From: JAYPUA01 sp038133845
GTDB taxonomy: Bacteria; SAR324; NAC60-12
Assembly: GCA_038133845.1 (NCBI GenBank)
Contig: JAYPUA010000010.1
Location: 23,630-87,629, forward strand
DNA: 64,000 nt
Direction of reading: 5' to 3'
Below the pieces are notes generated by a model. It saw only the letters and a program-made list of their open reading frames with translations. It had not been told where the DNA came from and did no database searches. Made by a program: the position numbers and the translations under genes. This document shows positions 8,462-16,950 of the stretch, in pieces (position 1 is the first letter of the stretch; every line of letters starts with the position of its first letter).

Positions 8462-9352
8462 CTAATCGTTCCAGTAGAGACGCATGGGGTTGTCGACCAG
8501 CAGCTGCTGTTGCAGGTCTGCTGTGGGAGCGATGTGCGGGATCACATCGACCAGATGCCCGTCATCAGGCATGTGAGACTTCATGTTCGGGTGAGGCCAG
8601 TCGGTTCCCCAGAGCACCCGGTCCGGGAAATGCTCCACCACGGTCCGGGCGAAAGGGATCACGTCTGCATAGCTGGGTGGGCCTTCCTGAGAGAGCCGCT
8701 CCGGACAGCTGACCTTGGACCAGAAATTCGGGTGTTCTTCCAGGAGCTTCAGGAACAGACCGAACTCCGGACCGCCTACGGGCTTGCCGACATCCGGGCG
8801 ACCCATGTGGTCGACCACCACCGTGGTGGGCAAGCTCGTGAAGAAGTTGTAAAGTTCTGGAAGCTCGGCGGACTCAAAGTAGATCACGATGTGCCAACCC
8901 AGCGGCTGAATCTTCTCCGCAATTGTGCCCAGGGAGTCAAACGGCAGGGCATCAACCAGGCGCTTGACAAAGTTGAAGCGGACTCCACGAACTCCGGCCT
9001 GATGCAGCTCCTGCAGTTGCGCAGCGGTCACGTCTTTCCGGACGGTAGCCACTCCACGGGCCATTCCGTTGGAATGCTGAAGAGCATCGACCAGGGCCCG
9101 GTTGTCTGCCCCGTGACACGTCGCCTGAACGATCACATTCCGGGAAAAGCCGAGGAAGTCCCGCAGCTGCCGGAGCTGCTCACGCGAGGCATCGCATGGA
9201 GTGTATTTTCTCTCCGGAGCAAAAGGGAACTGGTCTCCGGGGCCAAACACGTGGCAGTGGGCATCGACGGAGCCTTTGGGAACCTGAAACCGGGGCTTGG
9301 AGGGCGACGGATGCCAGTTCAACCAATCCGGGTCGACAGTGAAGCCGCTCAT
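8462..9352 (-). CDS. ligI: 2-pyrone-4,6-dicarboxylate hydrolase
   Basis: A 296-residue amidohydrolase-superfamily protein of the LigI type, which hydrolyses 2-pyrone-4,6-dicarboxylate to 4-oxalomesaconate. The N-terminal DAHCHVFGP motif (H32, H34), PFAPERKYTP, VQATCHG, VVDHMGRPD and the C-terminal catalytic aspartate motif WGTDWPHPN are all present. Members usually work without a bound metal despite the amidohydrolase fold. The start ATG overlaps the ligJ stop (ATGA). Confidence 0.95.
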   Translation of the reverse strand: MSGFTVDPDWLNWHPSPSKPRFQVPKGSVDAHCHVFGPGDQFPFAPERKYTPCDASREQLRQLRDFLGFSRNVIVQATCHGADNRALVDALQHSNGMARGVATVRKDVTAAQLQELHQAGVRGVRFNFVKRLVDALPFDSLGTIAEKIQPLGWHIVIYFESAELPELYNFFTSLPTTVVVDHMGRPDVGKPVGGPEFGLFLKLLEEHPNFWSKVSCPERLSQEGPPSYADVIPFARTVVEHFPDRVLWGTDWPHPNMKSHMPDDGHLVDVIPHIAPTADLQQQLLVDNPMRLYWND

Positions 9353-10374
9353 CTCCCCATCTCCTTGAGGCGCGCGTCCAGCCGAGGGTAGACCCGCCGG
9401 GCGTTGCCTTCGTAGACCTTGTACCGGTCTTCTTCCGAAAGTTCCAGGGCATCGACGTAGCGTTTGGTGTCATCAAAGAAGTTCCCGGTTTCCGGATCGA
9501 TCCCGCGAACGGCACCGACCATCTCGGATCCGAAGAGGATATTGTGGATGTCGATGACTTGAAAGAGCAGGTCAATGCCCGGCTGGTGATAGACGCAGGT
9601 GTCGAAGAAGACGTTCTTCATTACGTGCTCGGCCAAAGGCGGGCGTTTGAGCATGTCCGCCAGCCCCCGATAGCGCCCCCAGTGGTAGGGCACGGCCCCC
9701 CCTCCGTGCGGAATCACGAAGCGCAGGTCCGGGAAGTCCCGGAACAGGTCGCCCTGAATGAACTGCATGAAGGCCGTGGTATCGGCGTTGATGTAGTGGG
9801 CTCCGGTAGCGTGGAAGTTCACGTTGCAGGAGCCCGACACGTGGATCATTGCCGGGACGTCCAGCTCCACCATCTTCTCGAAGAACGGATACCAGCTCTT
9901 GTCTGTCAGTGGGCGGGAGGTCCAGTGTCCTCCGGAGGGATCCGGGTTGAGGTTACATCCGACAAAGCCCAGCTCGTTCACACAGCGTTCCAGCTCGGCA
10001 ACCGAGTGCTCGATCGGAACTCCCGGAGACTGTGGGAGCTGGCAGACGCCGACAAAGAACTCCGGGAACAGGTCGACCACCCGCCTGATCAGGTCGTTGC
10101 AGGCCCGGGTCCAGCGCTGAGAGACGGCCTCGTCACCAACGTGGTGTTCCATCGCCGAGGCGCGGGGAGAGAAGATCGTCAGGTCGGCCCCGCGTTCCCG
10201 GAGCAGGCGCAGCTGGTTTTGCTCGATGCTCTCCCGGATTTGATCATCCGAAATCTCCGCAGGCCCTGGAGGAGGAAGCGAGGGGTCTGCAAACGCAGCG
10301 AGCTGAGCGGCCCGAAACTGCTGGTGCGGCTCCGGAGCGGTGGTGTAGTGTCCATGGCAGTCAATGATCAGCAT
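9349..10374 (-). CDS. ligJ: 4-oxalomesaconate hydratase
   Basis: A 341-residue LigJ-type hydratase of the amidohydrolase superfamily that adds water to the enol form of 4-oxalomesaconate, giving 4-carboxy-4-hydroxy-2-oxoadipate. Visible motifs are IIDCHGHYT (zinc ligands H7 and H9), HVSGSCN, FVIPHGGGAVPYHWGRYRG and LFGSEMVGAVRG. The open frame begins 27 codons upstream, but the ATG at 10374 starts the conserved metal motif, gives the usual family length and follows a good Shine-Dalgarno (AAAGAGGAT). A 157-nt gap separates it from ligU; I see no gene in that gap, and it could carry a secondary promoter. Confidence 0.94.
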   Translation of the reverse strand: MLIIDCHGHYTTAPEPHQQFRAAQLAAFADPSLPPPGPAEISDDQIRESIEQNQLRLLRERGADLTIFSPRASAMEHHVGDEAVSQRWTRACNDLIRRVVDLFPEFFVGVCQLPQSPGVPIEHSVAELERCVNELGFVGCNLNPDPSGGHWTSRPLTDKSWYPFFEKMVELDVPAMIHVSGSCNVNFHATGAHYINADTTAFMQFIQGDLFRDFPDLRFVIPHGGGAVPYHWGRYRGLADMLKRPPLAEHVMKNVFFDTCVYHQPGIDLLFQVIDIHNILFGSEMVGAVRGIDPETGNFFDDTKRYVDALELSEEDRYKVYEGNARRVYPRLDARLKEMGR

Positions 10375-10531
10375 CGAGATCCTCTTTGAAGTAAGGTGGG
10401 GAGAGCCTCCGGTTGGGCCACGCAAACAACCTGAAGGCTTTTGGCCAAGGAGCAAACGGTTTCATCCAGGCTGGAGCAGACGGTCTGCGGTCGGAGAGTG
10501 ACCTCGTCTCCGCACAGTTTCAGAAACATGG

Positions 10532-11623
10532 TTACTTGCCCTCCCAGACGGAACCTGGGATCAGCACCTCCCCCCGCATCAGCATCCGAGCGGTCCGGAG
10601 CAGTCCGGCCCGACGAAGCTGCACCTCCCCATCGTTCAACTCTACCTCCAGTCCCACGGTGAAGAAGCCTGTTGGATGTTCAACATCCAGCACCTGTCGT
10701 CCGGGTTGCACGCTCAGGCCACTGACTTCCTGAGCCACCGATCCGGGCAGCACGCAGGCCGAGGCCACACTGACCGCTCCCAACACCCCGATGGCTTCGT
10801 GAACCCGGTGTGGGATGAAGGTCCGGGTGGAGATCACGCCGCCCGCGACGGCCGGCGACACCAGCGACATCTTCGGGACGGTTTTCCGGGTCACATCCCC
10901 CAGGTTCATGCGATGTCCCACCTGAAGGCGGATGGCTTCCAGACGTTCCCGCAGGCTCGAATCCGCCTCCAGCTCTCCCGGAGTTTCCTGCCCGGTTTTC
11001 CCCAACTCGGCTGCAGCGATCACCACCACGGGCATTCCGTTGTCAATGCAGGTCAGACTCACTCCATTGACCTCGTCACGAACCGACCCGGTGGGCAACA
11101 GCGCACCACAGCTGGAGCCGGCAGTGTCCAGAAAATCCAGCAGCACCGGCGCTGCAGCTCCCGGAACGCCATCGATGCGCGCGGAGCCTTCATACTCGAC
11201 AAGCCCCCCCGGCGTCTGTACCTGAGCGAGCGCAAGGTTGGCCGTATTGACCATGTGAATTCGGACCTCGGTGACTTCTCCGGTGGAAGAGACCAGGCCC
11301 TGCTCCAAGGCAAACGGTCCGATCGCAGCGAGGATGTTACCGCAGTTTTGGCTGTCGCTGACCTCCGCCTGGTCCACCGAGACCTGAAGGAAGAGGTAGT
11401 CGACCTCGGCATCCGGACGGGAGGAGCGAGAGACCACGGCGACTTTGCTGGTCAGCGGATGTGCCCCTCCGGCGCCGTCGATCTGCCGCGTATCTGGAGA
11501 GCCCATCGCCGCCAGGAGGACCCGGTCTCTCAGCGCCGGATCGTCCGGGAGGTCTTCCGCACGGAAAATCAAACCTTTGGAGGTCCCTCCTCGCATCAGG
11601 CAGGCGGGAATCGCGGTCTGCAT
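10532..11623 (-). CDS. ligU: 4-oxalomesaconate tautomerase (PrpF fold)
   Basis: A 363-residue PrpF-family isomerase of the LigU/GalD type. Family signatures are MRGGTSKGLIF near the N-terminus, the SDSQNCGNI segment, and the C-terminal VRTARMLMRGEV region. It interconverts keto and enol tautomers or double-bond isomers of 4-oxalomesaconate so that LigJ receives its substrate. The length matches GalD-like proteins. It starts 1 nt after ligK. PrpF-fold paralogues acting on methylaconitate are an alternative in isolation, but the position inside a full lig set settles the call. Confidence 0.92.
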   Translation of the reverse strand: MQTAIPACLMRGGTSKGLIFRAEDLPDDPALRDRVLLAAMGSPDTRQIDGAGGAHPLTSKVAVVSRSSRPDAEVDYLFLQVSVDQAEVSDSQNCGNILAAIGPFALEQGLVSSTGEVTEVRIHMVNTANLALAQVQTPGGLVEYEGSARIDGVPGAAAPVLLDFLDTAGSSCGALLPTGSVRDEVNGVSLTCIDNGMPVVVIAAAELGKTGQETPGELEADSSLRERLEAIRLQVGHRMNLGDVTRKTVPKMSLVSPAVAGGVISTRTFIPHRVHEAIGVLGAVSVASACVLPGSVAQEVSGLSVQPGRQVLDVEHPTGFFTVGLEVELNDGEVQLRRAGLLRTARMLMRGEVLIPGSVWEGK

Positions 11624-11624
11624 C

Positions 11625-12314
11625 TCAGCCCTGCTCCGAGTACGGTCGGTACTTCAGGCCCTTCTCCGCGAGCCGTTCACGCATCTGATAGAGATCCAGC
11701 CCAAGCACGCCAGAAGCCAGCTTCTCCCGCTTCCCGGCCTCGTTGGCCAGCCGCGCTCTGGCTTTTTTCAGCACCTCCGGAGCATCCGCCCGGCGGACCA
11801 CGACCACGCCATCGTCATCGGCAATCATCAGGTCTCCCGGATTCACCAGAGCCCCTCCGCAGATGAGCGGAACGTTCACGTTTCCCAGAGTTTCCTTCAC
11901 CGTTCCTTGAGCACAGATCGCCTTTGACCAGACCGGGAACTGCATCTCGGTCAGCGTGGCGACATCCCGAACGCCGGCCGCAATGATCAATCCCCGAACG
12001 CCGCGCGCCTGCAGAGAGGTGGCCAGCAGGTCTCCAAAGTAGCCATCTTCACAGGGACTGGTCGGAGCAACCACCAGGATGTCTCCCGGTTGACACTGCT
12101 CCACCGCGACGTGGATCATCCAGTTGTCCCCCGGAGCGACCTCGCATGTGACCGCAGTGCCCACGATGTGAGCCGGGCGGTAGATCGGACGCAGCGCCGA
12201 GGAGAGCAGCCCCGCCCTTCCCTGAGCTTCATGGACCGTGGCCACATCCAGGTCCGAGAACTCAGAGACCACCTCCGGGTCAAGGCGGGGAATATCAGTA
12301 ATCACAACAGGCAT
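11625..12314 (-). CDS. ligK: 4-carboxy-4-hydroxy-2-oxoadipate aldolase
   Basis: A 229-residue RraA-fold class II aldolase (LigK/GalC type) that splits 4-carboxy-4-hydroxy-2-oxoadipate into pyruvate and oxaloacetate and often also acts on 4-hydroxy-4-methyl-2-oxoglutarate. Motifs: DVATVHEAQGR, GTAVT, the metal- and substrate-binding GYFGDLLATSLQARGVRG segment, RDVATL and ADDDGVVVV. It is the first structural gene of the operon and its start overlaps the TetR stop (TGATG), so regulator and pathway are co-translated. Confidence 0.94.
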   Translation of the reverse strand: MPVVITDIPRLDPEVVSEFSDLDVATVHEAQGRAGLLSSALRPIYRPAHIVGTAVTCEVAPGDNWMIHVAVEQCQPGDILVVAPTSPCEDGYFGDLLATSLQARGVRGLIIAAGVRDVATLTEMQFPVWSKAICAQGTVKETLGNVNVPLICGGALVNPGDLMIADDDGVVVVRRADAPEVLKKARARLANEAGKREKLASGVLGLDLYQMRERLAEKGLKYRPYSEQG

Positions 12315-12976
12315 CAGCGCTCCTGAGAGAGGGAGGGAGAGTGAGTCAGTTCCAGCAGGGAGGCCACGGTGGCGTCAACCAGCTCCTGCACCGCCTGTTC
12401 CGGATGCTCCCCATCCACCGCTCCTTGCGAGAGCCGGGTGATGCGGTCTCCGTTGACCAGCGTGTAGTAGAGGCTTCCCAGAAGAAAATGCGAACGCCAG
12501 AGAATGCGCTCCTCCGAGGCCTCCGGGAGACAGCGATGCAAGGCCTTGAGAAAGTACAGCGAGGTCTGGTCGAAGGCCCGGGCGATGATTGCGTGGGCGG
12601 TCTCGTTGCCCTCCATCGAGAGGATCGCTCGAAGCCTCGTGAAACGCACTCCCCCACCAACGCTGTCGGAGCTGGACGAAAACGCAGGAATCACAAACGC
12701 TCGAATCAGCGCGGTCAGACGCTCTCGACGGTCGGAGACACGCTCAGCCTCTGTCATCAGCTCAAGGCGTCGCTGGTTCATCGGACGCGTATGGCGCTCG
12801 TAGATCTCCTCCAGCAGATTCTCCTTGGTGCCGAAAAAATGGGTCACGCTCCCCAAGTTCACCGCAGCCTGAGCCGCAATGTCGCGCATGCTGACGGCAT
12901 GGTAGCCCCGTTGAGACATCAACTCCTCGGCAGCTTCCAGAATCCGTGTTCGGGTGTCCTGTTTTTGGCTGGGCAA
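12314..12976 (-). CDS. TetR-family regulator of the lig operon
   Basis: A TetR/AcrR-type repressor of about 220 residues. The DNA-binding helix-turn-helix is near the N-terminus (TRILEAAEELMSQRGYHAVS, then MRDIAAQAAVNLGSVTHFF) and the rest is a helical ligand domain without recognisable substrate motif. The open frame runs up to a TTG at 13036, but a promoter -10 box and a palindrome cover that part. I prefer the TTG at 12976, which follows GGAAGAG and gives a normal TetR N-terminus (MPSQKQDTRTRIL). It overlaps ligK by 1 nt, so it is probably autoregulated together with the pathway genes. Inducer unknown; a pathway intermediate is likely. Confidence 0.82.
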   Translation of the reverse strand: MPSQKQDTRTRILEAAEELMSQRGYHAVSMRDIAAQAAVNLGSVTHFFGTKENLLEEIYERHTRPMNQRRLELMTEAERVSDRRERLTALIRAFVIPAFSSSSDSVGGGVRFTRLRAILSMEGNETAHAIIARAFDQTSLYFLKALHRCLPEASEERILWRSHFLLGSLYYTLVNGDRITRLSQGAVDGEHPEQAVQELVDATVASLLELTHSPSLSQER

Positions 12977-13006
12977 CGGTCTCTTCCAGAAGTCAGGTTT
13001 CCTCAA

Positions 13007-13024
13007 CTTGTACGTCTGTACAAG
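13007..13024. promoter_or_regulatory. Palindromic operator of the tetR-lig operon
   Basis: CTTGTAC and GTACAAG form a perfect 7-bp inverted repeat around a 4-nt centre (GTCT). It lies 12 nt downstream of the -10 box and 30 nt upstream of the preferred TetR start, where a TetR dimer would block transcription. A further half-site TTGTAC lies at 13037-13042. TetR operators are commonly palindromes of about this size, but binding here is inference. Confidence 0.65.
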
Positions 13025-13035
13025 CCGATTAATCA

Positions 13036-13063
13036 ATTGTACGATGACGGGATTTTAAGTCAA
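13036..13063 (-). promoter_or_regulatory. Sigma-70-like promoter of the tetR-lig operon
   Basis: On the minus strand TTGACT (13058-13063) is followed after 16 nt by TACAAT (13036-13041), a near-consensus -35/-10 pair. The interval 13037-13157 is otherwise AT-rich and gene-free. Transcription would start near 13029, just before the palindrome. Confidence 0.65.
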
Positions 13064-13157
13064 ACGGATAATAAATTTACATAATATAAAAGTATTTGGA
13101 TTTGATCCATTGCAGTGCTCACACTTTGCGGAAAGTCGTTGACGAGGACCTCGGTGC

Positions 13158-13809
13158 TCAGCCGACGTCCGAGATCTTGCGCAGGATATGGTGGCGGAGG
13201 GCGTGGAGGCTCTCTTCAAGTTCACGCTTTCGGAGAACGCTCAGGAGGGCCTGATGCCGCCGGGCATGTTCGGTGATTTCTTCCGGAGAGTGCGGATAGA
13301 GGCGATACTCGAGAGACCAGATGAAGTTGGAGGCACCGGAGAGCTTCCAGTTGCGCGAGAGGACCTTGTTCCGGGCGGCGTCGATCATCAGGGCATGAAA
13401 CTCCATGTCCAGTTCAATGTCGGAGACATGATCCGCATCGGTTGCTGCGGCAAACATGTGCTCGATCAGGCGCTCCAACTGATCGCAGTGTTCCTGCCAA
13501 TCGTGCTGGGAGATTCGCCCGTGAGGCCTCCTTCAAGGCCAACTCTTCCAGCGCAACCCAGACATGCAGGCCATCCTGAAGCTCCCGGGAGTCAAAGCTG
13601 GTGATTAAGGTCCCATTCTTCGGGTGCACCTCAATGAATCCTTGCATCTCCAGCATCCGGATGGCTTCGCGGACCGGGGTGCGACTCACCCTGAGTTGCT
13701 CGCTCAGCTCCGCTTCCAAGAGCTTCTCTGCAGCCTTGAACTTTCCTGTAATGATGGCATTTCGGATCGACTCGAGGATCTGGTCCCGGAGTCGGGTGCG
13801 ATCGATCAT
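13158..13809 (-). pseudogene. GntR (FadR/FCD-type) regulator, frameshifted
   Basis: The N-terminal half (frame starting near 13809, MIDRTRLRDQILESI) has the GntR winged helix: SEQLRVSRTPVREAIRMLEMQGFIEV. The C-terminal half lies in another frame (13158 to about 13507) and is an FCD ligand domain with DMEFHALMIDAA and ITEHARRHQALL. Removing one base from the GGG run at 13508-13510 joins the halves into one protein of about 217 residues with continuous homology (ASRANLQHDWQEH). This is a single-base insertion, either a real inactivation or an assembly error; intact sequence on both sides favours the latter or a very recent event. It lies downstream of the enolase-family gene and probably controls the 13.8-20.8 kb unit. 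The ATG at 13809 is preferred over a TTG at 13830. Confidence 0.8.
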
Positions 13810-13848
13810 CTGAAGGGGAGGACTGGACAAGGGCTCAGACTTTGGGGA

Positions 13849-15048
13849 TTAAACGGCCCAAGCCTCATCCGGAGGCTGACCGCGGTCCAGCAGTTTGCAA
13901 GAGTAAACCGCCTGAGGATCGTAGGGATAACGCTGCTCCGTGCTTTCCGTGATCTCAATTCCGAGCCCGGGACGCTGGGGACAGAGCAGGTGTCCGTCTT
14001 CAAGCACAAGGCAGTCGCGCAGCAACTCGTCACCAAGGGGAAAGGAGAGCATGGGATACTCTACCAACTTTCCACCTCGAGCAAAAGCCGCATGGTAGTT
14101 GGCCATCATGGCAACCGGACCACCCCAGGCATGCACCACCACTTTCATTCCGGTCTCTTCGGAGGCGTCAAAGATCTCCATCAAGGCGCTCAGTCCTCCA
14201 ATGACGGAGGCATCGGGCTGGACGAAGTCATAGACCTCGTCCCGCATCCTTAGAATCATGTCCCAAGGCGTGGTGATGATCTCTCCCCCGCAGACCTGCA
14301 CTTCCGTCCTTCGACGGAGTTCCTTGAAGCCTTCCGTGTCAAAGGGCCCAATCGCCTCTTCCACAAAGACCATCCGCTGGTTGCAGTGGCGGTGGGTCTC
14401 TTCAATGAACCGGACCACGTTGTCCACCGGCTGAGGTGGATTGGCCAGGTTCTGACACATGTCGACGCCCACCCCGATCTTGCGGGATCCGGCCTCGTCC
14501 AGCAGCCAGGCGGTCCGGAAGATGTCGGAGTTGATCGAGCGAATCTTGTAGAGGTCGATCCCTCGGACTTCCAGAAACTCCAACTCTTCTTGGAAGTGCT
14601 CTTTGGTGTCACAGATTCCACCACTGCCATACGCCCGGATTCGGGCAGGAGGGCTTTCTCCAAAAAGCCGATAGGCAGGGACACCGAGGCTCTTCGACTT
14701 GGCATCGACCAGCGCGGTCTCGAAGGCGCTGATCACATGCCGGGCCGCGCCCTGAAGGGACCAATAGTCACAGATGCGGCACAGGTCCCGAACGCGCTCG
14801 CTCAGGTCAAAGGCGTCCGTGCCTTCCAGATAGGGGCGGCACAGTTCCACGATGGAGCGAAAGACCTCCGGGGCAAAGACGGCCAGGTAGCCTTCCCCGA
14901 CCCCCTTGACCCCGTTGTCCAGAGTCACCTCCACCATGCCCACCGTCCGTTTCGGTCCGTTGGGGAAGCACTCCAGAACCTCCGGATGCTCGGCGTGAGC
15001 ATACGGGGAACTGAGCAGCAGGGGACGAATGTGCTGGATGGCCGGCAT
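13849..15048 (-). CDS. Enolase-superfamily (mandelate racemase subgroup) dehydratase
   Basis: A 399-residue enolase-superfamily protein. The second catalytic position reads YKIR (K168, R170) instead of the usual KxK. The metal ligands appear as D196 (GVDMCQ), E230 or E231 (FVEEAIGP) and E256 (CGGEIIT). The Asp-His dyad of the mandelate racemase subgroup is D279 (QPDAS) and H306 (VVHAWGG). Such enzymes abstract the proton alpha to a carboxylate, usually dehydrating sugar acids. It lies 2 nt after the hydroxyacid dehydrogenase gene in the importer operon. The His base is clear; the KxR variation makes substrate transfer from known dehydratases unsafe. Confidence 0.87.
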   Translation of the reverse strand: MPAIQHIRPLLLSSPYAHAEHPEVLECFPNGPKRTVGMVEVTLDNGVKGVGEGYLAVFAPEVFRSIVELCRPYLEGTDAFDLSERVRDLCRICDYWSLQGAARHVISAFETALVDAKSKSLGVPAYRLFGESPPARIRAYGSGGICDTKEHFQEELEFLEVRGIDLYKIRSINSDIFRTAWLLDEAGSRKIGVGVDMCQNLANPPQPVDNVVRFIEETHRHCNQRMVFVEEAIGPFDTEGFKELRRRTEVQVCGGEIITTPWDMILRMRDEVYDFVQPDASVIGGLSALMEIFDASEETGMKVVVHAWGGPVAMMANYHAAFARGGKLVEYPMLSFPLGDELLRDCLVLEDGHLLCPQRPGLGIEITESTEQRYPYDPQAVYSCKLLDRGQPPDEAWAV

Positions 15049-15050
15049 CG

Positions 15051-15983
15051 TCAGTATCCTTTCTCAAAATTCACCAGGTGGAGCAGAGGCTCCTTGGCCC
15101 GGAGGCGCTCCAGGTTCTCGGCAAACAGGTCGATCTTCCGGTTCACCTCTGCGGGCATGCCCCCTGCGGTGTGTTGCGTCAACAGGACGTTGTCCAGCTC
15201 CCAGAGCGGGTCATCGGGCCGTAGAGGCTCGTCATCGGTCACATCCAGCACCGCCCCCGCAAGTCGACGCTGTTGCAGCTGGCTGACGAGGGAGTCCGTA
15301 TCCACGATGTTGCTCCGACCAAAGTTGAGGAAGAGGCTTCCGGAAGGCAGGAGGGAGAGGCGCTGCTCGTCAAAAAGCCGGTCGGTTCGAGGAGTCGCCG
15401 GAGCGGTGCAGACCACAACATCTGCCAGAGCCACGGCCTCGTCCAGAGCCTCCGGATCAAGGTCGCTGCCAAACTTCCGGATGCGGCACTGAAAGGGCCC
15501 CAGGTACTCTTCAAGCTGCTGGTGGATTGCGCCCCGCCCAACGAGCACCACAGATTTTCCCTGGAGGGTGTTCATCGATTCGCGCAGCTCGTCTCCGGAC
15601 CAGCGCTTCTGCTGCTGCAGGCCGGCCAGGACGTCCAGCTTTCGGTAGAGCGCCAAAATCCCTCCGAGGATGGACTCGGCCACCGGGACACGGAAAAAGC
15701 CGCTCAGGTTGGTGACCTGAATGCCCTGCCGCTCCAGCGTCAGCGCACAGTCCAGGTACTCGCCAAACCCCACGGAAATGAGCTGCACCCAACGCAGCGA
15801 CAGCCCGTCAATCATCCAGGAGGCCGGAGGGTTCCCAAAACACAGATCTGCCAGCAGGAACTCGTGAGGGACCGGCTCATCCTCCGCCGGGTCCGGATGC
15901 AGCGTGCACCCGGAGATTCCAGGGAGCGAGCGCAGTCGCTCAAGCTGTTCCGGAGTCACGGACTGGGCGACAAAGAGTTTCAC
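15051..15983 (-). CDS. D-2-hydroxyacid dehydrogenase
   Basis: A 310-residue NAD(P)-dependent D-isomer 2-hydroxyacid dehydrogenase, GhrA/GyaR-like. The cofactor-binding strand reads VVLVGRGAI. The catalytic Arg falls in LNFGRSNIVD, the Glu in DVTDDEPL and the His in QHTAGGM. Such enzymes reduce glyoxylate, hydroxypyruvate or other 2-oxoacids. With the neighbouring dehydratase and DapA-like lyase it could handle a 2-oxoacid released during sugar-acid-type degradation. It begins 13 nt after the DapA-like gene. Confidence 0.85.
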   Translation of the reverse strand: MKLFVAQSVTPEQLERLRSLPGISGCTLHPDPAEDEPVPHEFLLADLCFGNPPASWMIDGLSLRWVQLISVGFGEYLDCALTLERQGIQVTNLSGFFRVPVAESILGGILALYRKLDVLAGLQQQKRWSGDELRESMNTLQGKSVVLVGRGAIHQQLEEYLGPFQCRIRKFGSDLDPEALDEAVALADVVVCTAPATPRTDRLFDEQRLSLLPSGSLFLNFGRSNIVDTDSLVSQLQQRRLAGAVLDVTDDEPLRPDDPLWELDNVLLTQHTAGGMPAEVNRKIDLFAENLERLRAKEPLLHLVNFEKGY

Positions 15984-15996
15984 GCGACCTCCTCAC

Positions 15997-16950
15997 TCAA
16001 CTGAGCACCCTTGGTGTCCCGCAGGCCTTGAGCATTTCCCGGGCCTCTTCCCGGTAGCGCTCCCGGATGTCTCGGGTCGGTGGGCGACAGCGACTGGAGG
16101 GCAGGCCGATCAGTTCCATGCACAGCTTGTCCACAAATCCGTCTCCAACAGTGTAGTTCAACTCGATACGCTTCCAGAGCTTGTAGTAGGGCAGCGCTTC
16201 CCGGATCATGTCGAGCTCTACCTCTCGATAACGCCCGGCTGCCAGGTGATCCAGCAGCTTCACGCCCCATTCGGGCCAGTGGTTGCACAGGTGCACCTCA
16301 AAAGCCCGGGCCCCCAGCATGTGACTGATGGGAAAGAGCAGGTCGTTGTCGATCACCGTCAGCTTCTGGGAGAAGGTCTGGACGACGTCCTCGAACTCCA
16401 TGGCCACAGAGCGCTTGGTCGCCCACTTGAGCCCGACCACCTGTGGGATCTCGCTCAGACGCTCGACCATTCCGAAGGACACTTCGGCGCTGGTCCAGAA
16501 GGTGTTGTAGATGATCAGCCCCACATTCGATGCCTGGCTTGCCGCCAGCACGTGCTCGAAGAAATCGTCTTCCGTGTGATTGAAGTAAAACGGGCAGGAG
16601 ATCTGGATGAAGGAGGCCCCCACACGTTCCGCCTGTTCTGCGATCCGTTGCACTTCCAGCGTGCTTGTGGTCTGTGCTCCCATGGCCACAGGGATGTCTC
16701 CGGCCTCATCTTTGACGATCGAAGCGACCCGGACCCGCTCCTCGAAGGTCAGGGTCGAAAAATCTCCGGCCGCTCCTCCGGCAAGGAGCACGGCGTTCTC
16801 CCGGCAGATCCCGTTCTCCCGGAGAAAGCGCACGTGCTGACGCATCCCGGCCTCGTTGATGCTCAGCTGCGGATCATCATGAAACAGGGTCGGGATGGTG
16901 ATGTAGAGACCTTCGAGATCTTTCTTCAGTTGTTCAGGGTTCATCATCAA
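15997..16950 (-). CDS. DapA/NanA-family aldolase or dehydratase
   Basis: A 317-residue class I lyase of the dihydrodipicolinate synthase superfamily. The Schiff-base lysine is in VVGLKWAT and the catalytic tyrosine in LIIYNTFW. The pyruvate-carboxylate loop near the N-terminus reads LAGGAAGDFSTLT in place of the usual GTTGE, so the acceptor pocket differs from DapA itself. The C-terminus resembles 5-keto-4-deoxyglucarate dehydratase-like and other catabolic members. It is not likely to be lysine-biosynthetic, given its place between a glutamine-synthetase-like gene (ATGA overlap) and a hydroxyacid dehydrogenase in an importer operon. Confidence 0.85.
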   Translation of the reverse strand: MMMNPEQLKKDLEGLYITIPTLFHDDPQLSINEAGMRQHVRFLRENGICRENAVLLAGGAAGDFSTLTFEERVRVASIVKDEAGDIPVAMGAQTTSTLEVQRIAEQAERVGASFIQISCPFYFNHTEDDFFEHVLAASQASNVGLIIYNTFWTSAEVSFGMVERLSEIPQVVGLKWATKRSVAMEFEDVVQTFSQKLTVIDNDLLFPISHMLGARAFEVHLCNHWPEWGVKLLDHLAAGRYREVELDMIREALPYYKLWKRIELNYTVGDGFVDKLCMELIGLPSSRCRPPTRDIRERYREEAREMLKACGTPRVLS

